Positions 7,428 through 11,743 of a DNA stretch of 11,743 nucleotides are shown here, piece after piece; positions within the stretch are counted from its first letter, which is position 1, and each line of letters begins with the position of its first letter. Location: assembly GCA_018985235.1 (NCBI GenBank), contig JADGIG010000249.1:1-11743 (forward strand). The letters run 5' to 3'. The notes beneath the pieces are model-generated. The model saw only the letters and a list, made by a program, of their open reading frames with translations. It was not told the origin of the DNA and searched no databases. This stretch comes from Sanchytrium tribonematis. Lineage: Eukaryota; Sanchytriomycota; Sanchytriomycetes; Sanchytriales; Sanchytriaceae. The position numbers were made by a program, and so were the translations under genes.

Positions 7428-7880
7428 AACAACATGATGTTGATCAACTGGGGCTTGATTGGACATTTTAATGAAATTAATCACTGATTTACCCTCTCTT
7501 TCTTTTTTGCAAATATTCCAATCATAAACATAATTGGATCCACAGGCAAAAAAAGGTCGGCAAATCTTGCTTGGGCTTCAAATACCTGGGATTTCCCTGC
7601 TCAAATCTCTCACAACTAGCCACAACATTCTTCAATTCTTTAAAATCATTGTAGATGTTTCCAACAATGAATTTCTTGATTGATGGCTTCAAACCATCAA
7701 TGGTCTGCTCTAAAGCTTCATTTGTGCCTAATTATAAAAGACGCCCATTGGCCTCCATTCTATTCAAATACACATCAGATGCTTAATCAATTGGACCAAA
7801 CAAGATGATGCAACTTAGGCACATTGGATTATTTAAAAATGGGTTGCCTCTGGATATTTGTGGTGTCCTATTGACCTCGC
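7428..7880 (-). pseudogene. Element A gag, C-terminal capsid part and degraded zinc knuckle
   Basis: The main frame contains SDVYLNRMEANGRLL, a TAA (7732-7734), then NEALEQTIDGLKPSIKKFIV and ELKNVVASCERFEQG. This matches the pattern of the retrotransposon gag capsid domain (spaced 'Y..r...l', 'f..GL...i...v', 'A..~E'). Another TAA lies at 7783-7785. After a frame change near the poly-A/T run at 7549-7555 comes FACGSNYVYDWNICKK. This looks like a nucleocapsid CCHC knuckle that has lost its first Cys and its His, so RNA binding would be impaired. Sequence beyond about 7880 no longer looks like gag. Confidence 0.6.
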
Positions 7881-7889
7881 AACTTTGGG

Positions 7890-8100
7890 ATGCAGTTAAT
7901 TCAATTTTCCAAAAATCAACACAAAATTTTACAAGGCAAAATCCGTAAAATCATAAAATTACTACTTGGATCTACAATCTCAATGCCTAATTTATTATTA
8001 AAGAAGGCTTGCATCTATCCTGACACTTTAAAAAGAAATCAATATTTTATTCAAAAACAACGAGTTGGAGATGGGATGCATCATTTGAGAATATCTATTT
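7890..8100 (+). pseudogene. LINE segment following reverse transcriptase
   Basis: The frame includes KIIKLLLGSTISMPNLLLKK and YPDTLKRNQYFIQKQR, which resemble the conserved LINE region after the RT thumb ('lLG...stp...L....i.pd.lr'). No RT catalytic motifs are present, so the RT itself lies outside the truncated copy. This frame stays open to 8282, but after about 8080 the real coding path appears to move to the frame carrying the zinc motif and RNase H. That frame has a TAA at 8108-8110. Confidence 0.4.
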
Positions 8101-8158
8101 CATTAAATAATCGTTTAAATTTCATTTTCATTTTTCTCTTATCAATCAAATTAATTTT

Positions 8159-8609
8159 TGGAAATTTAAACCAAATTCAAGAAATTTTCATTGTGACAAA
8201 TGTGATTCATTTCACCCATATTTACAGTCTGAATTACAATGTGCTGTCAATAATGGCTTATTTGATGGACTTAATACCTTAAGTGATACCGCAAATCGAA
8301 ATCATTCCCCAAACAATCAAGACTTAGAAACATATCCAAATCACATCTCAAATTTCAATAGATATACACTCACACCTGATACGTCATTAACGGATGATTA
8401 TATTGGTATTGGAATCATCGTAACCAAGCCAAATTCCAACGATTCATTTTCAGAATTCAATTACAAATTACATTGCACAAATGGCATTCAACCATGCAGC
8501 ACAGAAATTGAATGCATTGCTATTAATATGTGCATACAATATGCACTGGCTAATTCATTTACAAACATTAGAATATTTAATAATAATCAAGGGAGTGTAA
8601 AGATTAATC
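8159..8609 (+). pseudogene. LINE zinc-like motif and N-terminal part of RNase H
   Basis: This open stretch of about 150 codons has no usable Met, so it is easily missed. It begins with FHCDKCDSFHPYLQSE, giving Cys-x2-Cys-x3-His and a Cys eight residues later, a possible zinc-binding motif. After an Asn-rich linker comes LTDDYIGIGIIVTKP, the first RNase H strand with Asp. CSTEIECIAINMCIQYA follows, carrying the second acidic residue. The third motif reads IRIFNNNQGSVKI, where relatives have Asp in 'tDsqsa', so a catalytic Asp seems to be replaced by Asn. The frame ends at a TAA just after this and shifts into the 8619 frame. Confidence 0.62.
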
Positions 8610-8849
8610 AATAATTTATTGTACGGAAATGACCCTGCTAAGAATCCATTTTCATACCATTTTAGAGAATATACAAAATTTATGTATGATCCGCCCCAAA
8701 TTGAGTGGATAAAAGGTCACAATGGCCCCATTTTAAACGATAGAGCTGATTTTTTAGCAAAATCTGCTCAAAATTCACAAATATTACCATTTAAATCAAA
8801 GACTTTTATTAAACCACGATTAAATAATATTATTTATTTATTTATTTGA
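8610..8849 (+). pseudogene. LINE RNase H C-terminal part
   Basis: The frame reads NNLLYGNDPAKNPFSYHFRE, then PPQIEWIKGHNGPILNDRADFLAKSA. The last block is the signature end of type I RNase H in LINEs ('W..~H.g...NE.AD.lAk'), with the conserved His and last Asp present. It continues the 8159-8609 domain after a frame change near 8600. The coding signal stops at a short (ATTT)n run at 8830-8847, after which another frame continues briefly (NEQQTNLLNTRINTFKENY) to a TAG near 8946. This is probably the C-terminus of the LINE ORF2 protein. Confidence 0.75.
8830..8847 (+). repeat. (ATTT)n microsatellite
   Basis: About four tandem copies of TTTA/ATTT lie inside the LINE coding remnant, coinciding with a change of reading frame. 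Replication slippage here would explain the shift. Confidence 0.7.
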
Positions 8850-8990
8850 TAACGAAATTAATATTAATGATTTGAATGAGCAACAAACTAATTTACTAAA
8901 TACAAGAATCAATACATTTAAGGAAAATTATAATTTGCATTATTAGTGCATTGGTGTTTAGCATTGTCGTTGGCAGTTGTAGACCCTATT

Positions 8991-9013
8991 AATAAAATTT
9001 CTTTCTTTCTTTC
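8991..9013 (+). repeat. LINE 3' end: AATAAA and (TTTC)4 tail
   Basis: AATAAA at 8991-8996 is followed at once by TTTCTTTCTTTCTTTC (8998-9013). Several LINE clades end in short tandem repeats instead of poly(A). Immediately after it, element B protease sequence begins, so this marks the insertion boundary. Confidence 0.6.
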
Positions 9014-9016
9014 AGA

Positions 9017-9371
9017 AGTAAGATTATCTGAAATTTATCTGTCTGCTTGTTTTAATGATCTTCAAACTACTTGCCTCCTTGGCACGGGTGCCAATGTCTC
9101 TATTTTACGTGCAAAAATGCTTGGAAACATGAAGGATGTGCAGATGCAAAATTGTGATTTGAGGATTTCTTGTGGAGGCGTATTGAAGCCAATATTAGGA
9201 AGAGCTTTGGTAAGAGTTAAGCTAAATGATTTTAAGCCATTTTGGCATTGGTTTTACGTGCTAGAGGGAAACTACCCACTCCATCTAATTATTGAAACTG
9301 ACATTCTCAATAACCATTTCACATCTAAATTGGTGATTGGTGATTCAGGAAAAGGATTAAGTGTTCAATAA
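9017..9371 (+). pseudogene. Element B retropepsin-like protease, active-site Asp lost
   Basis: The frame continues upstream into the LINE tail, so its first Met (8946) is not the real start. The domain begins near VRLSEIYLSACFNDLQTTC. The active-site loop reads CLLGTGANVSIL: Gly (GGC, 9081-9083) replaces the catalytic Asp of D-T-G, explained by a single A to G change from GAC. The C-terminal motif appears as HLIIETDIL, with Glu where relatives have Gly. The overall length of about 90 residues fits a retropepsin monomer. It could not be catalytic as written. Confidence 0.75.
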
Positions 9372-9440
9372 TGTGGCATATAAAAATGAGATTAAATCAA
9401 TTTTGAGACCCAAATTAGCACACTTGGATGAAAAACATCT

Positions 9441-9783
9441 TCAATGGTACTGGTAATATTCGAGAAATATCATGTGGATCCCCTGAAACCTATTAAAGTT
9501 TTTCCAATTGATTTGGAATTGAAAGATAATGTGGATTTCAGCTGAGTCAGAACCATACCCAGATTCATATCCAAAGATGAGATTGCTGATAAATATATGG
9601 CTCTTGGATTCATTAAAAAGGGTGAAAGTCAATAAAGAATGGAAAGATAAGACTAGTGATCGATTATCGTAAAGTGAATCATAATACCAAGCTAAATAGT
9701 CTACCCATTGCACGAATTGATGGTTACAAATATGTATCCTGTTCTAATTACGTCCCCACTTTGAAGAGCCAATTAGAGATGTA
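9441..9783 (+). pseudogene. Element B reverse transcriptase N-terminal part (palm deleted)
   Basis: The first frame (9441-9638) has FEKYHVDPLKPIKVFPID and, after a TGA (9543-9545), VRTIPRFISKDEIADKYMAL followed by GFIKKGES. This is the linker and start of the RT fingers. The second frame (from about 9635) has NGKIRLVIDYRKVNHNTKLN and SLPIARID, the 'R.viDyRkvN..T....lPiP.id' block. A few residues between the two are missing. After ARID the expected palm motifs (LPFGL, YVDD) are absent and the connection region follows within about 80 bases, so an internal deletion removed the catalytic core. Confidence 0.78.
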
Positions 9784-9789
9784 ATATCT

Positions 9790-10180
9790 ATGAAATCAAA
9801 GTTTATATGGACACCAGCACCAGAAACAGCTTCGAGAAATGCACTAGATTGGGCTCGCAGCATCAGATTTCCAACATCTAGAATGGTGCAAATTGTGACT
9901 TGTTTGTTGATACAAGTCAAGCCAGTGTCGGAGGTGCCATATTCGAGAATAGCATCCTGGTGGGACTGTTTTCTCGCAAATTAAATCGCACCATGCAAAC
10001 TTGGGATTGCTTTGAAAAAGAATTATACGGTGCTTACGTGGGATTGAACAAGTTTGGTAGGTATTTGGGTGGCAACAGAGTCACTATTAGATCAGACAAT
10101 GAGGCAGCCATCTACTTGTTGAATGGTATGGAAATAAGAAATCTCCGAAAATCCTAAGTTGGATTAAATCCATCCAACTT
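9790..10180 (+). pseudogene. Element B connection and RNase H domain
   Basis: The connection part KFIWTPAPETASRNALDWA matches the 'W....~~aF..lk' region. After a frame change near 9870-9900 the RNase H follows with all three expected acidic positions: FVDTSQASVGGAIF (Asp4), FEKELYGAYVGLNKFGRYL (Glu41) and VTIRSDNEAAIYLL (Asp66), numbered from the codon at 9900. The TTG at 9900 used as a start is internal to the domain. Beyond about 10150 another frame gives SPKILSWIKSIQLW, the usual RNase H tail, before the signal fades. No 'ADxLSR' motif was seen. Confidence 0.82.
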
Positions 10181-10847
10181 TGGCTGGTCTGTGTAAACAA
10201 ATCAATAGTGGATTTGAAGATGGTGACATCCGTCGCTTTGACTTCTTTTTAGACCATCAATTCATGGAAGTCATTTATTTGAGTATCTACCAATCAGAAG
10301 TGTTACACGCATTACAGCAACTAAAAGAAATTTCAACTTTTAAAGAGCAGTTTTGCAAAGCAAACACTTTAGTGATAATCAATTCATGCTCGTGTTGCAT
10401 AAAAAACAAGATTTGAAGAAACAAGAGATTGCAAGACTGAAATTGTTGGTGAAAGAAATTGGGAAATTTGTGTATTTGACATAAAATACCCAAGTCTTCA
10501 ACAAATTGTGCAAGTATTTAATATCTATTTATTGCAAATTGACCAGCACCAGTGGAAAAGCGCGTTTAAAGTTGAATGAAGTTGGTGATTTAGGAAATGG
10601 TAACTTGACTGACGAAATGGATCATTCTGATGAAGATATCTTTTCCTTTTTTGAAAACACCACTACGAAAGTCCACATTCGCGTTATCAACACCGCTAAT
10701 TTGTGTTTCCAAATGACTGTTAAAATTAATTTACTAGACATTACACATCGCCGAAACAAATGGAATCCAAACTTTCACAGCATACTCTTAAATAAGAGAA
10801 CAATTACAAACTCTAATCCAAAATTGAAAAAAAAACGACCAAATTGA
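10180..10847 (+). pseudogene. Coding-like region without recognised family
   Basis: Three stretches look protein-like. 10180-10416 includes GFEDGDIRRFDFFLDHQFME. An overlapping frame to the TAA at 10482-10484 has KKQDLKKQEIARLKLLVKEI, which may be a coiled coil. In phase with it beyond that TAA, 10506-10847 includes CKLTSTSGKARLKLNEVGDL and an acidic block EMDHSDEDIFSFFE, ending in a basic tail with KLKKKRP. It lies where the integrase of element B should be, but I see no HHCC or DDE motif. It may be unrelated host or LINE-derived sequence. Confidence 0.35.
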
Positions 10848-10904
10848 AATAAATGGCTAATTACTGAGTGGCTCGAGAAATAGAGTCAATTCTCAAACCC
10901 ACAT

Positions 10905-11743
10905 TCATTTAATAATTACCATCGTAATTTTAGACATCTTAATGGCATCCAGGTATGGGGTGTTATCTACCAGCTGCAGAAGCATCAAATGCTAGTGAAT
11001 ATTTTATGACTAATTTCTATTCTGTAGGGGGTCCAAATACTCTGTCTATCGGTGATTACAACAAAGATTTGATTAATCTAAATAATTTTCCCAAGTAACT
11101 TCTTTTTCATCAAAATACATATGAACAAAATTTAGAGATAGCAGGATGTAATAATAGTGATTTGTCATTCATATCGTACAATGGGAGCCGCCACAGTAAC
11201 ATGGACATTTTGATTTTCCCCATGTCAACTCCTTATTATCTAGAAATCTCTGCTTTAAATCACTCTTGTTCAGATCATTTGCCAATTCTAGTACATGCTG
11301 ATGAAGATATCGATTCTGAAGATATCATTTTAGCAAAGCAAGAGAAAATTAGATTAAATAAATTTAAAGAATTTACTTTTGATGAATTTAATCATAAAAT
11401 TTATCCTATTAGAAATCATTACAAACTGCTTACCGCATCAAAACTTCGATTATTTCAACACACTTTCTATCAACATTTATCTGAGAAGAATTTAGATTCT
11501 GCATTAGATTTTCTTGGTGAAATACTGATTGAATCTGCAAATCATTCCGCTGGATTCAGTAGAGGGCGCAAATAATTCATTTCTGATCATATGCATGAAC
11601 TAGGACAGGCATTTCAACAATTATCTCAAAACGGCTTTATTTCCGGTAATTCTCAAAATTTCATAGCTAATTACAATCAGTCTCAGAAATGAGATCTCCG
11701 AGAGTGATCTACTAAAATCACTATTTTTAGTATTTGCGCATCC
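10905..11743 (+). pseudogene. LINE-type apurinic-like endonuclease remnant, runs off right edge
   Basis: LINE endonucleases nick target DNA to prime reverse transcription. A short upstream frame (LDILMASRYGV) changes phase near 10963 into GMGCYLPAAEASNASEYF, the 'vYlPp' region. The GDYN motif (11051-11062, usually GDFN) follows, with a TAA at 11096-11098. Then come GSRHSNMDILIF, matching the conserved S-x-x-D region, and NHSCSDHLPILV with the catalytic SDH motif (Asp at 11273-11275, His at 11276-11278). After the domain is a helix-rich linker towards RT (FKEFTFDEFNHKIYPIRNHY), a TAA at 11573-11575 and more coding-like sequence (HMHELGQAFQQLSQNGF) to a TGA at 11690-11692. The RT would lie outside the window. 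It could be the 5' part of the same LINE family as 7890-9013, which I infer only from strand and type. Confidence 0.75.

Larger units (their letters stand above)
4575..7880 (-). mobile_element. Degenerate Ty3/gypsy-type LTR retrotransposon (element A)
   Basis: Read on the minus strand, the domain order is gag capsid, poor zinc knuckle, retropepsin (DTG), reverse transcriptase (VDD), RNase H, PHD finger, HHCC zinc domain and DDE integrase core. Integrase after RNase H is the Ty3/gypsy (Metaviridae) order, not the Ty1/copia order. The copy is inactive: I count in-frame stops at 4752, 5140, 5834, 6770, 6848, 7425, 7732 and 7783 (lower coordinate of each stop codon) and frame changes near 4880, 5076, 5275, 6400, 6745, 6955, 7350 and 7550. 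No LTRs, primer binding site or polypurine tract could be identified. The 5' part of gag is missing beyond about 7880, where plus-strand LINE sequence begins. Confidence 0.85.
7890..9013 (+). mobile_element. 5'-truncated LINE (non-LTR retrotransposon) 3' end
   Basis: This plus-strand segment holds the post-RT region, a zinc-like motif, an RNase H domain and the element's 3' end with AATAAA (8991-8996) and a (TTTC)4 tail (8998-9013). Loss of the 5' part with a preserved 3' end is the usual result of LINE target-primed reverse transcription. RNase H after RT occurs in several LINE groups, such as the I group. It starts where element A gag stops and ends directly against the protease of element B. 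I could not identify a target-site duplication. Confidence 0.7.
9014..10180 (+). mobile_element. Second degenerate Ty3/gypsy-like element (element B)
   Basis: On the plus strand the order is protease, RT N-terminal part, connection and RNase H, as in Ty3/gypsy pol. No gag lies upstream, because LINE sequence abuts the protease, and no integrase was recognised downstream. The RT palm with its catalytic YxDD motif is missing between about 9785 and the RNase H region. At least three frame changes and several stops show it is inactive. It is related to but distinct from element A, with similar motifs and clearly different residues throughout. Confidence 0.78.

Noticed and set aside
9441-9713. Minus-strand frame of 90 codons
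   Set aside because: It is antisense to the reverse transcriptase block of element B (IRLVIDYRKVN), which is well supported.
10287-10493. Minus-strand frame of 68 codons
   Set aside because: It is antisense to the Lys- and Gln-rich plus-strand stretch, and its Cys and Phe richness is the expected complement of that.
522-11575. Reassignment of TAA or TAG to glutamine, suggested by many in-frame stops that join coding frames (for example 589, 1107, 5140, 5834, 7425, 10482, 11096)
   Set aside because: My hand count of internal stops is about eleven TAA, four TAG and four TGA, close to what base composition alone would give at roughly two-thirds AT. The same elements also carry frameshifts. The 522-1976 frame uses CAA and CAG for all of its roughly 38 glutamines with only one TAA, unlike ciliate-type codes. 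Random decay explains it better.
1-11743. CRISPR array, bacterial defence system or prophage
   Set aside because: There are no regularly spaced repeats, no bacterial-type gene clusters and no phage structural genes. The content is eukaryotic retroelements.

Overview
This AT-rich window reads as a eukaryotic 'retroelement graveyard', probably from an invertebrate animal or a protist. I cannot place it further. There are no bacterial-type operons, Shine-Dalgarno-led gene chains, rRNA or tRNA genes. Almost all recognisable coding sequence is retrotransposon pol or gag, broken by in-frame stops and single-base frameshifts.

Layout. (1) Positions 1-2253, minus strand: a long protein-coding signal that I do not recognise, carried in successive frames and running off the left edge. 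(2) Positions 2324-2719, plus strand: a short unrecognised frame interrupted by one TAG. (3) Positions 2720-4260: AT-rich sequence with weak coding fragments, then an integrase-core remnant on the plus strand (3704-4140, 'element C'). (4) Positions 4575-7880, minus strand: the most complete element ('element A'), a Ty3/gypsy-type LTR retrotransposon in the order gag, protease, reverse transcriptase, RNase H, PHD finger, integrase zinc domain, integrase core. (5) Positions 7890-9013, plus strand: the 5'-truncated 3' end of a non-LTR retrotransposon (LINE) with an RNase H domain, an AATAAA and a (TTTC)4 tail. (6) Positions 9014-10180, plus strand: 'element B', a second Ty3/gypsy-like remnant with a protease whose catalytic Asp is lost, a truncated RT and a well-kept RNase H. 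(7) Positions 10180-10850: coding-like sequence without a recognised family. (8) Positions 10905-11743, plus strand: part of a LINE endonuclease (GDYN and SDH motifs) running off the right edge.

The genes do not form a working pathway. They are superimposed insertions in different states of decay. No LTR pair, primer binding site or target-site duplication could be identified by eye. The most unusual architectural feature is a well-formed Cys4-His-Cys3 PHD finger inside the pol polyprotein of element A, between RNase H and the integrase zinc domain. The largest unexplained signal is the multi-frame reading region at 1-2253.
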